A DNA stretch of 64,000 bases from Apostichopus japonicus (taxonomy: Eukaryota > Echinodermata > Holothuroidea > Aspidochirotida > Stichopodidae): positions 33,476,501-33,540,500 of the forward strand of contig NC_092580.1 in NCBI RefSeq assembly GCF_037975245.1. The letters are read 5' to 3'. The notes below the pieces were generated by a model, which was not told the DNA's origin, searched no databases, and saw only the letters and a list, made by a program, of their open reading frames with translations. Below are positions 1 to 12,599 of the stretch, one piece after another. Position 1 is the stretch's first letter; each line of letters starts with the position of its first letter. Position numbers and translations under genes: made by a program.

Positions 1-2018
1 TAGCCAGGTGACTCAAAGGCACGAAGGCAATTATATTCAATAGGCTTTGGCAAAATATCTGTTTCTAATTATCAAGGTAGGATGACCAGAATGAATGCCT
101 CACGGTGCTCTTTGTCTCAGTTGTATTCTGTGTTTTGATACAGTTTGGTCATACTCACATACAGTAGCAAGAGTACAAGTACTGTACAAGTACTGTAAGT
201 TGAAACACTATAGCATGCTAAAGGCTAAAATGGTTAATTTTGGCTGCTGGCATGAATGTCTTCTGGGAATTTTTGAGTGTGATCTTTGAGTGCATTTCTT
301 CAAGTGTTATTTATATGGTGCTTTTTACGTTATAAACTTTGCTCTTGAAATCACAGGAACTACAGTTGGGTTGTCAGTATGTTGGGTTTTTTGTCTGCTT
401 TCATTTGGGGTTATGTCTCATATCATTTTGTATTAGGCTCTTCAAATACTGAATCAACAACGACATTATGAAACTTGCGAGGCCAACATCATAAACTGGC
501 TTTATAAATTGGATCACATTTGACAAGCAAAATATCTCTAAGTTTGATGCCTCCTGTAATATTCCATTACAAATTTTGGTAATTAGCCTAACCAGGCCTA
601 TGATACTGAACAGAATACATGGAATGTTCAATATCCGAAATGACTGTAGTACTGTACTGGCTGTTGTGCTTCAGTTAATGCTATACAGTTGTGTACATTT
701 CAATGCATCGTTTATCTAGGATAGAGCCCCATACAGGAACCTTTAGTCACAGATTGGATGAGGTGATCAGGACAGGAGTTGTCATTGACACTTCTTTCAA
801 AGTTATCTGCTTTGCTTTTGCAATGCTAGAATGACCGCAGCTGGGACAGATATGTTCATATTTCCTAGATTTCTTTCACTGCCACTGACAAGCATCTGTA
901 CTCACTCATATATTAAATGATCTAATTTGGGAATAATTCAAATAGCTAAACTGTCCTGTAAACTACGTCCACAAACATTTAGCAGTTTTAAGCTCAAGTT
1001 ATGAATATTCAGAGGTCATTATGCAAGAGAAATGATGACAAAGCAGCCCTGGTTGGTTTTCATTACTGACACAGATGAGACAATGTTTAATCTATAGGAG
1101 CCTCTCATTTGGCTTATCTTGTTTAACATTCATGTGATGATGTGAATGCTGTAAAGTCGCCTTGATATTATAGATGTACCAACAAGTGACAGCAAAGCCA
1201 AGTCCATCCTGATTCTTATATATGCAAAGAAGGCAAAGCCTAGATGTAATCAGGACTAGCTTTGATATTTTAACATTTTATTTTGAACAGTGAATAATCC
1301 GTTGAGGCATTGGTTGTACACACTAATTAGATGTAGGTTTTCTCCAAGTGTATTCACATAGGTGTACACAATACTTTCTAAGTAGATCCAGATGCCCTTC
1401 ACACAGACCTATATATATATTTCATGCTATGTGTATGGCTTAAAACCCCATCACAAATGTAATTCATGAATTTGACTTCCAAGACTTCAACCAATGAGAT
1501 GCTTGCATACCTTATTTAGAGGTTAGTGAAGACAATCCCAAAATTGTTTTTTTTTTTTGGGGGGGGGGTTGGTGGAAAAGGATCTACACTTTATGAAGAA
1601 AGTTTCTGTTGATACTCATCTTCTTCATTCAAAATTTCCAAGATTTCAGTCTTTAGGTGAAGTCCTTTGAGTAACTGAGAGTGTGATTAGTATTATCTAC
1701 TTATAACAACCCATCGGTGTTGGTAAACGACTACTGAGTGGAGGCTAGGGTTGTTATGGAAATATTTGTGTACGTTCCAGTACATTTACTTCTCTAAGTC
1801 TAGTGTGTGTATCCAGTTTGCATTTTTGATACAGAGTCACAGAATATAAGCATATTGAATCATATTTACATTTTCTGTCTTTTTTTTTTGTTCTTGGTGA
1901 GATGGGTAGGGGGGGGGTTGGGTGGGAGTGGCACAGGGACAGGCAGAACCCAGGTAATCTCTCTAGCTGTGGGGTTTATTTATTGCAGGTAGTCCTGCCT
2001 TAAAAACAGCCCTAGCTT
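1..2018. other. Non-coding, no gene recognised
   Basis: AT-rich DNA with only short chance reading frames. A T run followed by a G run sits near 1545-1568 and another T/G-rich tract near 1880-1925. No conserved peptide was seen on either strand. Confidence 0.6.
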
Positions 2019-2960
2019 GTAAACATGATATCTCAAGATAAATAACCTCTGCAGTTCTCATATGTGGCTTCAGCACAATTAGTACAAGAACCAGTTTGTT
2101 TTGGTTGGAGGTCATTTGGTGTCAACAGAGGGCAAAATGTGAAATGCTCAAAAACTGCATCTCTAGAACCTTAACATCAAAGGAGTTCATGTATGCATGG
2201 TAGGTTAGCCTTTTATATTGTAACGTTTTTACACACATCGGTGTAGGTCAGAGTTCATTTAAGATCACCAGGGGTCAAAACTTGAAATCCTTGTAAACAC
2301 GATATCTTCAGGTAGCTAACCTCTTCCATTTTCATATGTGGCTTCCCCATAATTAGTACAAGAACCCTATTGGAGGTCAAAGGTCATTGGGGTCAACCGA
2401 GGGCAACAAGTGAAAATCTCAAAAATGCTGCATCTTCAGAACCTGAACATTAAGGATCTCTCCAGATATGAAACTTTACTGAATCTCATATTGCATTTGG
2501 CTTACCTTTAATGAATACAATAATGTTACAAGTGGAGGACAAGGTCATTTGGGGTCATCAAAGGTCACACTCTGTAAAGTCTTATGACACAAACCTTGAA
2601 CACGATATCCAAGCCTTCCAAAGGTAGGTTACATCACATAGCTCATATTTGGCAGCTGTCTTTCTTATAGTGAGTACAAGAGCCCTATTATTTTGGTGGA
2701 GGTCAGAGGTCGTGTAGGGTCAGCAGAGGTCAAAATATCAAAGTACTTTATCTTGAGAACTTTACCTTCAAAAGAGATTATATATGAATGGTAGATTACC
2801 CAAATGATTAGTAAAATTGCTCCACAATTTGGTACAGGTGAAAGCTCATTAAAGGTTTGCAGAAGTCAAACCCTACCAAATATCTAAAGGTCATGTCTCA
2901 ATGAAGATGTGAAACTGATGCTGATTGGAGTTCCCCACATGTAGGTGGAGGGCAAAGGTC
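2019..2960 (+). repeat. Three diverged tandem GGTCA-rich units (about 275-300 bp)
   Basis: Units begin with a shared AACACGATATC motif near 2019, 2294 and 2597. Each continues through a CATATGTGGCTTC-like segment, TTAGTACAAGAACCC-like sequence, a cluster of AGGTCA half-sites and a CTCAAAAACTGCATC-like segment. Related single units occur in TKT introns (22.8-23.0, 39.8-40.0, 41.3 kb) and at 48.7-48.8 kb, so this is a dispersed repeat family of unknown class. Confidence 0.75.
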
Positions 2961-3580
2961 GGCTTATACACGCAGTATGAACTTCAGCCAGGGTTAGCTT
3001 GTAAACTACTCTTGTGCTGCATCTGTCATGTATTTAAAGGCAAGTAACTGCTGGGAGGGGTTTCCCTCGGTTGTATATGTGTGGTTTAGTTTTCAAACTA
3101 TCAAAAGATTCAAAACTAAGGAATCATGGCAGCTTTAGGGGCGCAGTTCATAAATAAATAAATCTTGCATAAATAAACCATAGGCTACTTGAACATGTAC
3201 AAGATTCATATCGTTGAAATTAACTGGTAGGCTACATTTTTCATAAGCATGTGCTTACTAATGACCTTTGATTAACATTTATTTGGATTTATGTTTCAAT
3301 TATACATATAATTGAACGAGTTATAATGATGGTATTTTGTGTTCACGTATATAGGTATGCATGGTACGTAGGAGACATTACGTACACATTGTAACACACA
3401 AGAGTGCTCTAAAAGCGAGTTTTAGACCGGGTAAAATGATTGAGTTGATTGCCTAGTAAAAATACGGAAAATTTTCTGCAGTTTTAGGTCAAAACTACTT
3501 CCTCATAGCAATTTGAAAGGCTGTCGAAGTTATGAATATTTCAAGTTGGTGGTATTTTATGAATGCATCTGGCAACACCA
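2961..3580. other. Non-coding, nothing recognised
   Basis: AT-rich sequence without conserved coding potential or clear repeats. Confidence 0.5.
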
Positions 3581-3587
3581 GTGTGAA

Positions 3588-4026
3588 TGACGTCATAATG
3601 GCAATTCAACTGATGTTTTTTTTCCCCCTGAAGTCACTTAATTACAGAGGAAAATAGAATGTCTACAACACAGTTGCATTTTGATCCAATTCGCATCACA
3701 GAGAACATTGACAGCTATGACTGTACTAATTTAGTATTGATTGGTTCTGTTTATTTATGGAAAGTAGGCCCTACTGCTCCCACTTTCCGACGAGGGCATG
3801 GTCGTTAGCTGCCTCCATAGAGCAGAATATATTCTGCTCTATGGTTGCCTCCGACAAATGAGAACAACATAAACCAGTTTAAACACAACATCGCACATAT
3901 ATAACATACTACAAGAATGAATACTGAACTGCATCGCATTATATCGACATAAAACTTAAAACCTCTCAGTATTATTGCTGGCCATTTTTACACGCTCTGC
4001 ATTTTTCGTGATCGGAAGTGACGTCA
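3588..4026. promoter_or_regulatory. Patch with two perfect CRE sites
   Basis: TGACGTCA occurs at 3588-3595 and 4019-4026, both perfect palindromic cAMP-response elements (CREB/ATF sites). The surrounding sequence is richer in CpG than its neighbours. It could be a promoter or enhancer, but no downstream gene is certain on either strand. Confidence 0.35.
3815..3844. repeat. Perfect 30-bp palindrome
   Basis: The left half CCATAGAGCAGAATA is followed at once by its exact reverse complement. The palindrome is bordered on each side by TGCCTCC (3810-3816, overlapping its first CC, and 3845-3851), so it may be a palindromic insertion with a short duplication. Confidence 0.85.
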
Positions 4027-4874
4027 TGATGCACAACGTCAACGTAGTATGGTTAAAGTAAATTGGGAAATCCCCAGTGAACGTTCGAATGAGACCGATA
4101 AAGTTGCTTACCTGTGATTTCATATGCCGGGTGTGCTTGTTTCATACTACCAGTCCTGCAAGTTTTCTTATGTCTATATCGAATGTGGTCTTGGTTCTTC
4201 GCAGAACGAACTGCAACCATGTTTGAGATTTACTCTACGTCTGGTTTAGTGTCATACCGTCATCCCAATGTCATACGACCAGCTATTACGTCCAAAAGCA
4301 CATCAAGATCAACCAGGTACCATTACTAATCATTTCATGGCAAGTTTTACAAGCAGTAGTGTCATTTAGTGTTCAACACGACGAACGCTCGGACGTTTAT
4401 ACTAGAAACAATTACCAAAGCAGTTTATCTTCACATAACCGTTTATGCAGTAGTGATGCCCCCTGATAAGCCGGCTCATCCACAATCCCCTAAGTGTATA
4501 TGTATTTTGTAAACGACTTCCTGTCTTCACACTGCAGAGTACTGCACAGTTAACACATGTCCGGTTATCTTTACCACACATGCCAAGGCAGCCAACGTCT
4601 AGCAACCAATTATACTTTCTCGTAAAGTATTGCCATGGCAGCAATACATATCGCAAACACATAGCACAATCCGGTGAGGTCAAACAACACAGGGGGAATA
4701 GAGGACCGTAGTTTGTAAAATAATACTCATAAGTTTTACGCGCGATTAGACTTCAGGATAAGTCTGCACCAGTGAGTTGTGTTGCCTGCAGGGGAATTGT
4801 TCAGTCTATTCAATCGCGGGCAAACAACCTTGATCAAAATGACTATTTCAGTCCTATATGACTGTTTGTCAGTG

Positions 4875-4898
4875 CATGGAGCTGTTTATAGCTCCATG
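4875..4898. repeat. Perfect hairpin, 9-bp arms
   Basis: Arms CATGGAGCT and AGCTCCATG around a 6-base loop. No associated gene or terminator is expected in this setting. Confidence 0.6.
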
Positions 4899-5029
4899 GT
4901 CAGTGGGTATCAGAGGGGAATCGAATTCCACGACCCAGGGCTTCTAGCCACTCCTTTATGACAGCCCTCACCCCCCCCCCCGGCCTTCCATAAAGGGTTC
5001 ATCCCCTACCTAATTCAGGTGGAAGACAT

Positions 5030-6010
5030 CACGGGAAAAAGACACGCATTTAAGTTATCGTAAGCACAGTCCTTGGATGTTTACGTCTTGCTTACGGTCA
5101 CCTTAAACATCGGAAACCCGTACATTTTGGAACAACGCGTTTACGATGTGTTTACGCATCCGTAAACATTGTAAACACGGAACAACAGATTTCCGTTACG
5201 TTTATGACAACTTACATATCGGAAGTTAATAATTACTTTCGTATTTATTAAAACTTATTTCTTCTACACGTTTACGTTGACCTTAATCTCGCCACGAAGA
5301 AATTTACGACAGGATTACGATTATCTTACACATCGGAAACTCGGAGCATAGATTCAACGCGTTTACAACAAACTTACGCCAAACTTAAGTATGACGTTAA
5401 CGTTGATTGTTCCATGAAATAAAACACTGGACACAATTCTCATGTCAATCTTTCCGATAATGATATTACCCTGTGACTGCATCTCATGAATAAAATTTCA
5501 ACATTTACGTTGGCTGAAACGAGTGCAGTTAAAAATTTACTGTGTATTTACAATTAACTTACAAATACCCAAATACGTTCATTTCAGCGTTTACGTATTG
5601 ATTACGAAATCCTTAAACGTCAAGTTTAAGTTATTTTCGTTCACCTGAAACAGGCACAGTACGGCATGTTTAGGATATACACGTCGGAAATTCCGAAGCA
5701 TGCACACCACGGGATTACAGCATGATTACACCAACTTACGCATTGCGTTTACGTTGAATGTAATCTCCACTGAATTCGGAATTTACGGGAAGATTAAGAT
5801 TCACTTATGCGTCGGAAATTTCAGAGCATACACATACCACGAGTGTCAGTACAGCATGATTACATCAACATCGCTTACGTTGACTCAATAAAGATTCGGA
5901 ATTTAAGAGATGATTAATATTAACTTAAGCGTCGGAAATTTCAAAAAATACACAGAACGTGATTACGGTATGATTACAACGCCCATATACGTCACATTTA
6001 ATTTATACCG
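5030..6010. repeat. Degenerate TTTACG-rich repeat block A
   Basis: By eye about 20 TTACG/CGTAA pentamers occur in under 1 kb, roughly ten times the chance level. Longer shared segments recur, such as GGAATTTACG, ACTTAAGCGTCGGAAATTTC and GATTACAGCATGATTACA, with an approximate 110-bp spacing in 5690-5990. It looks like a decayed satellite or an array of a short element. A similar block lies at 17960-18450. Confidence 0.6.
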
Positions 6011-6374
6011 ACGGGTAATTTTTACCGAGACAATCATCTGCCTGTTCGGTTCATTATATGTTCGTCTGTAAATATAGCATGCCAAAGTACTTGCTAGAAG
6101 TTTTCAAAAAGGGAAGTTTTTAACTCTTCCAAAGTGTTCTCTTGATATTCTAGTAAATGGACATACAAGATGACTGAATGTCCAGTGAGGTAAATTTCCT
6201 TCAGGGTGCACGTGGTAATATAAAAAAGTTAAAGGATTTGACCAAAGATGACCATATTTGAATATCTGATATTGTTCTAATACAGCATATATCTTTCAAT
6301 GTGAATGTGCATGGCTTGCACATACATACAACCATATGTACCTCACAATGTATTTCTCATACTTTGTTCAGTTA

Positions 6375-6379
6375 TAATA

Positions 6380-6457
<78 letters not shown>
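6375..6457. repeat. (AT)n microsatellite
   Basis: About 40 AT dinucleotides with one early interruption. Apparent Tyr-Ile reading frames across it are an artefact of the repeat. Confidence 0.98.
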
Positions 6458-6461
<4 letters not shown>

Positions 6462-6769
6462 TGCAGCCGTCAAACCAACAAAACTCCTCAAGCTAATTCT
6501 ATGAGAGTGTCAGCAAAGTTCCTCGTGGTTGCTCATTTTGGTAAGTTACGTAATTCACGTTGCGGGTCCTCGATCATAATACCTCAACAAACAGCTCACC
6601 ATCAAAAAGAATTAAGTTTGGCGCTATGGCATGGCTGATCGATATTCTTATCCCTACCGCTGGAATCATGAGAAAACAGATGAGAAGACACATACACGGG
6701 TCTCCTCATCTGTCTGTCTAACTTTTTTATGTATAACTATTTATGTGTTAAAGTAAGTTGGCCTGACGT

Positions 6770-6806
6770 TTTTTATTATTTATTATTATTATTATTATTA
6801 TTTATG
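6770..6806. repeat. (ATT)n microsatellite
   Basis: A run of TTATT/ATT units directly after the sequence GTAAGTTGGCCTGACGTTT, a motif shared with the insertion near 30070. Confidence 0.85.
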
Positions 6807-6977
6807 TCCGATTAGTATGGTACGTGTTTGGTTTATCTGCTTCTTGATGCATATGCAGATACAACAATGAAAATACACGATACGGCCTGCCTTATACTGT
6901 ATCAAACAGAACAGTGCATGCAATTGGTTTGTTGTAGAGAATTTGTGAAACCGCAATGAACAACCCTCATCTGTTGA

Positions 6978-7184
6978 TCAGGGAGGTGATATTTTGGACC
7001 TCCCTGAACAGTCGCTGTTCATCCTCCAATCAAACGACAGCAAAACTAGCATGAAAAAAACGCGCTTGTTTTCAAACGCGGTCAAAGCTGCTTACATGAC
7101 AACAGGAGGGTTAATAATGTGACCGCGAATAGCGTACGAAATGTATGGCTGACTAATACCAGGGAGTTGCATAACAACTCCCTG
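6978..7184. repeat. Cluster of CAGGGAG-arm hairpins
   Basis: A hairpin with 10-bp arms TCAGGGAGGT/ACCTCCCTGA at 6978-7007; TGAACAG/CTGTTCA at 7005-7021; and CAGGGAGTTG/CAACTCCCTG at 7160-7184. A third TCAGGGAGTT occurs near 7427. Perfect arms at repeated positions suggest ends of small foldback elements. Confidence 0.6.
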
Positions 7185-8439
7185 CTGATACTATTTACGT
7201 TTGAAAGTAATAGTATACTCTTACTGAATTAACGTCTGCTTTCTTATTGTTCTTTGTTTTCTTTTCACACGGGGAGGTTGTTTCTCCTTTGATAATTTTC
7301 GCACACGTATCAGCGTTTGCTATACATTCTCATACACCCCATTAAGGGAGTATATGAACTGGAAAATTTCCAAAAGGATGGCGATCCTCCTGCGTTAATG
7401 TGCTTCCTAGCCAATTACTAGTTAAATCAGGGAGTTGTAACTCACCTGTTAAACAATCTGGCTATAGGTCGGGTCGTGAGCATGAAATGATGGGTTAATG
7501 CCTAGAAAGCCACAGTTTTAGGGTAACATTAACAGCTCATATGTATAACACTGCTACCATTATGTGCACGTGTATATAACACACTTATAGGGCGGTGATC
7601 CTGAAAACATAACTTCAAAGCTAATACTTGCCCGTTGAGCAATTTGTCGGTGGCTAAATGGATGAAAGGTAGTCTGCATATGCCACAAATTATAGCACGC
7701 TATATATAACTGCCAGAAGTTTACAAAAATTACCTTCCAGGAGGTCTTTACTTTCCAAATTGTTCTCATACTTTCTAAATTAAAGACATAAAATGACTGA
7801 ATGTTAATTTCCTCAAGGGTGGTAATACAAATACAATATATATATTTTTTGTATCAAAGGTGACCATATTTGAATACCTGGTATATTAGGGGCCAAAACA
7901 GCAAACCTTTGGAGCGGGATATACTGGATTTGTATTGGGGTGTAAAATCTAAACAATTGCAAGTAAAAGATTCAAAGTAAAGAACATACTTTACCAACAC
8001 GTTTTACGAGGTACAAAGTATATATTTATAAATTTGTAGTTAAGACGGTGCACTCTTTACTGCAGGAATGCGACAACTTAATAAAGATTTTGCTCTCCCT
8101 TTCCTCTCTCATTCATTGCTGCAAATGTTTCTGTTGCAGCGATAGAAAGCAAGTGTAAATAAATGACACATGTTGACGCCAGAAATGTGTTCCACGTTCA
8201 TTTCTATTGACAATTTTCTATTGTAGATAATGTTATTGAACTCTGAATTCAAACATGGAAACGTTTTACAAACATTCACCTCAAAATTAGGGGAACAATG
8301 CCACGAAGATTAATATATAGAATGAAAAACAACTTGTAGGTAGGGCCTATTGCTTACCGGCTAGATACAGACGTAACGATTAAAATGAACATATACAACG
8401 TGTACTGCACGCAGCCGCGTACACTATACACACACATAT

Positions 8440-10150
8440 ATACATATGATCCGTATTGTGCCACGCTTAGGGAATTGTGCCCACGCTTGGGAAAGTATGA
8501 TTGGAATATATTAGGCTAGTTGTCATAAAACCTGTTCTTAAATTTAACAATTTGGAAGGCATTACATCATGTACAAACGAGAAGGCCCCATGAAAAAAAT
8601 GCAAGTGAGACAAAAGCCTATACATCATATACTTTCTTATATTCTCTTTCAAACACTCCGACCCCCCCCCCCCCTCACCCGTTTAATTTTCGAAGGTGTT
8701 TACGTTGCTACGGGAGAAGTTTGGGTGTCCAGTTAGGTTCAAACTTGTTATATGCAACTAATATAGGTTATGTAGAAGGATTAAAGTATGCTGTATTGGC
8801 CCATATATGCCATATATTCAAAAATGGTCACCTCACCCCTGGTCAATATTCTTAAACGGTTATATTACCTCGTTGGAAGAAAAATTACCTCACTAGACAT
8901 TCAGTCATCTTTTGTGTTCATTAAGAATGTCTGCCAATTTGGAGAGCGAAGACCTCCAAGGAAAGTATTTTTTTGAACATTCCTAGCAATTATTGCAAGT
9001 AGCTTAATTTGCGACCATTACAGTCCACAGATACAGTCTCAGATACAGACATATGTACGATTAACATATATACATAGACAACATATGTATAATGTACGCA
9101 GCCGCATACACTACACATATACATATTGGTTAACATGCATGTGTGACAGTAACTTTATTGTGCCCATGCTTTGCACTATTAAAGAAGCCTTTATATTAGA
9201 ATCCTCTTTCCGACACCCGGCCCACCCCCCCCCCTGACACATATACATATATACCCATATACATATTGGTTAACATGCATGTGTGACAGTAACTTTATTG
9301 TGCCCACGCTTAGGAGAATTGTGCCCACGCTTGGTAAAGTATGACTGAAATATATAGTAGTCTTCACAGAAACTGTTCGAAAATTAAGCGATTTAGATGG
9401 CATTAAAACCCAAAACAAACAAGTAGACCCTTTAGGAACTGCACTATTTAAGAAGCCTATATATTACATACTTTCTTGAATCCTCTGTCCGACCCCCGAC
9501 CCACCCCCCCCCCCCCCGACACATATACATAGATACACATTTTGGTTAACATGCATTTGTGACAGTAACTTTATTGTGCCCACGCTTAGGGGAATTGTGC
9601 CCACGCTTGGGAAAGTATGACTGAAATATAGTAGTCTTCACAGAAACCGTTTGAAAATTAAGCAATTTAGAAGGAATTAAAACCCAATACAAACGAGTAG
9701 ACCCTTTAGGAACTGCACTATTAAAGAAGCCTATATATTACATAGTTTCTTGAATCCTCTTTCCGACACCCGACCCCCCCCCCCACCCCCCGACACATAT
9801 ACATATATACACATATACATATTGGTTAACGTGCATGTGTGACAGTAACTTTATTGTGCCCACGCTTAGGAGAATTGTGCCCACGCTTGGGAAAGTATGA
9901 CTGAAATATAGTAGTCTTCACAGAAACTGTTCGAAAATTAAGCGATTTAGAAAGCATTAAAACTCAATACAAACGAGTAGACCCTTTAGGAACTGCACTA
10001 TTTAAGAAGCCAATATATTACATACTTTCTTGAATCCTCTGTCCGACCACCGACCTCCCCCCCCCCCCCCTCCCGCGCCTCTTCATTTATTTTTCGAAAG
10101 TGTTACATACCGGGAAGTTTTGGTCTCCAGTTAGGTTCAAACCTTGTTAT
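8440..10150. repeat. Tandem units of about 280 bp (three full, flanks partial)
   Basis: Units beginning TTGGTTAACATGCATGTGTG occur near 9264, 9541 and 9820 and share GTGCCCACGCTTAGG, an ATAGTAGTCTTCACAGAAAC-like segment, GGAACTGCACTATT and a C-run of 9-17 bases followed by GACACATATACATA. A partial unit lies at 9100-9200 and related sequence at 8440-8680. C-run length is the most variable part. Confidence 0.8.
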
Positions 10151-10449
10151 ATGCAACTTCACTAGCCCAATACGAACGAGTAGACCCTACACTACTAAAT
10201 ATTACTATCATACTAAGTATGATTTATTGGTCCCATATATGCTACATATTAAAATATGGTCACCTTATGTTAAAATTCTTAAACTGTTTTATTAACCACC
10301 TTGGAGGAAATTTACCTAACTGGGAAATCATCTTGTTGTGTGTGTTTATAATGTCAGCGAACAATATGGAGAGTGAACACCTTCAGGAAAGGACTTTTTT
10401 TAAAACTTCCAGCAATTACAGCATGCCGTAATTTGGGGCCATTACAGAC

Positions 10450-11109
10450 TACTTTTGATGAGTATACGTATTTCAACTCGAAGCCCCTCACCCCACAATC
10501 AATTTCCCCTCCCTAAATCTATTACGCCTGATTGACTCTGCGATCAATTTCATATATAGGTTGATGATACCTATACTTACTTTTAATTTAACATAATATG
10601 TTGATTACATATATCAACTGAAAATTATAGTGGGGGATAATAACGAGGAAGAAACTGTACTCATCAGCCTTAGATTAAAATTGTATACGTACGCTTATGA
10701 GTACGGAATTTCCGACTGTGGCACTCTAATTTTTCCGACTGTCGAACTCTATTTTTCATAAATTCTTGCTATTTGTGAGTGACCTACAATTTTCGGTCAA
10801 ACTTGACCTTTAATCAGTCATATTTACCACGTTTTCCTTGTCATATTAAGAAATTGTATCTCGCGGTTCTTATACTCCACCATACAAAACTTCGTGTGAT
10901 TTTGAATACTCTAAAAAAAAGATGCCTAATAAACTACTGTACAACGTATACAATTAAAACCCTCAATGCTATTCTACGGAAGCTAAAAATGACCATCAAC
11001 ATAAGAAAAACTTTGCCCATAAAGTGAAATTTTTCAGTAAATTGTTAAAATAACAAGATAAAATCTTATCCCCCCCAAAAAACAGAAAAATGTTGGATTG
11101 CTTATTTGC
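10450..11109. other. Non-coding, nothing recognised
   Basis: AT-rich DNA; the only reading frames are short and unlike known proteins. Confidence 0.5.
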
Positions 11110-11445
11110 TTAAACTGAGCAATTGAACAATTTTTGAAAAATGTTTAATTGACAACTTATCATATCTCGTGTATTGAACATTTTGCTGCAAATTGTTCAC
11201 TTGTTGACTTCATTCCATCTGAGCAATTGAAAAATTGTCTGCAAAATGTTCAATTGACAACTTATCTTATCTCGTTAATTGGACATGTTTTTGGCAAAAT
11301 GTTCAATTGTTCACTTCATCCCAATTGAGCAATTGTAAAATTTTCTGCAAAATGTTTAATTGGCAACTTATCGTATCTCGTCAACTCAACATTTTTCTGC
11401 AAAATGTTTAACTGTTCACTTCATTCCCAATGCTCAGTTGGAATG
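11110..11445. repeat. About 105-bp tandem repeat, three copies
   Basis: Copies start TGAGCAATTG at 11116, 11220 and 11326, each followed by CAAAATGTTYAATTG, CAACTTATC and TATCTCGT. AT-rich; no coding potential. Confidence 0.85.
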
Positions 11446-12302
11446 AATTGAACAATTTAATTTTTTTCATGTGAGTGATAAAAAGCCCCCCCCCCCCCCA
11501 AGAAAATAATATTAAGCGCGCTAGGAAAAAGCGCTGTATTTTGGGGTAGTTCACTATGTCGTCGAATATAATTTGTTGAAAAAGAAAAGTTTTCCCCTTT
11601 GTTACATTAACATAGCTTTTTTTAGTTGGTAGTCTATGTAGCCTATCAAGCAGATAACTTATACTCATTGCTTACTCGCTAACCAGAGTGATTCATAAAT
11701 TTGTGAAGTGAGGGCCAGTGGTACAAATGTACCGAAAAACAAAAGTGCAGTCGCGAAAGATGGAGTGTCTGACTGACTGACTGACACTGACTGTATCGTT
11801 GACGAGTAGGGTGTGGGGGGGGGGGGGCTGCGGGTTACAAGGCAGCAGTCGGAATTTTCTGGCTCCAAATCCCATCCAGTTGGAATTTCAGCCACTACAT
11901 CTCTCCCCCCCCCCCCATACCCACTCTCAATCATCAGGCCTTAGCTACGTCCCTGTGTATAATACGTAAACGACGTTCATTACTGTTTAGTTTTTACGGA
12001 AATGTCGAAAATAATTTATATCGCTTGAGAAAATAAGCATTATGCCAAAAAATTGGCATATTCACGTGTGGTGTTTGTAAAAATCACGCACCTATATGCA
12101 AATATATAATAGCTAAGATTGTCCTGTGTCCGTTATATAATTCCATTAAAGAAATGCATACCTGAGACACGGAAGTATTATCCTGTGAGGGTACCGTAAT
12201 ACATTCATGCTTGAGACACATGCAAGTCTTAAAACCAGAATAGCAAGCCCCAAACATATAAACCTTCCCTACCGGTTTCGAACCTCTGGACATACAATCA
12301 GC

Positions 12303-12420
12303 GTCCATATAGCCTAGTGGTTAGGGTGTCCGCGTACAGAGCGGGAGGCCCGTGGTTGGAGTCCCGGTGGAGGCTGGAAGTTTGTTTCACTGTTCTTGAT
12401 TTACAAACTCATTACGATTT
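12303..12420 (+). mobile_element. tRNA-derived SINE (tRNA-like head and short body)
   Basis: Pol III A box TAGCCTAGTGG (12310-12320) and a B-box variant GGTTGGAGTCC (12354-12364) frame a recognisable anticodon arm: stem TCCGC/GCGGG with a 7-base loop. The B box has C to G at its centre and the T-arm has an extra base, so this is a tRNA-like remnant, not a working tRNA. About 50 bases of unrelated body follow, then a TA-rich microsatellite tail. Confidence 0.6.
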
Positions 12421-12422
12421 TC

Positions 12423-12455
<33 letters not shown>

Positions 12456-12456
12456 A

Positions 12457-12487
<31 letters not shown>

Positions 12488-12595
12488 GGCTATATATAGG
12501 CTATATATATAGGCTATATATATAGGCTATATATATATAGGCTATATATATATAGGCTATATATATATAGGCTATATATATAGGCTATATATATA
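12421..12595. repeat. (TA)n followed by GGCTATATATATA minisatellite
   Basis: A pure TA tract gives way at about 12487 to seven or eight units of GGC plus (TATA)n, 11-17 bases each. It directly follows the SINE and may have grown from its tail. Confidence 0.9.
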
Positions 12596-12599
12596 GTAA

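Larger units (their letters stand above)
6010..10440. repeat. Nest of direct and inverted duplications
   Basis: A module of about 200 bp appears at about 6060-6290 and 7700-7890, and in reverse orientation at about 8790-9000 and 10220-10440. Shared landmarks are ACCATATTTGAATA and its complement, and GACTGAATG with its complement. Between the inverted copies lie the three 280-bp units at 9100-10070. No coding sequence was found in it. Confidence 0.65.

Noticed and set aside
4219-4318. Possible plus-strand first exon MFEIYSTSGLVSYRHPNVIR
   Set aside because: Good Kozak and a gtacca donor, but no homology and no following exon was found; kept only as part of the promoter observation.
6301-6504. 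Reading frames rich in Tyr-Ile
   Set aside because: They translate an (AT)n microsatellite.
12303-12375. Functional tRNA gene
   Set aside because: B box mutated, T-arm has an extra base, the putative anticodon ACA is not a normal cysteine tRNA anticodon, and a SINE body follows.
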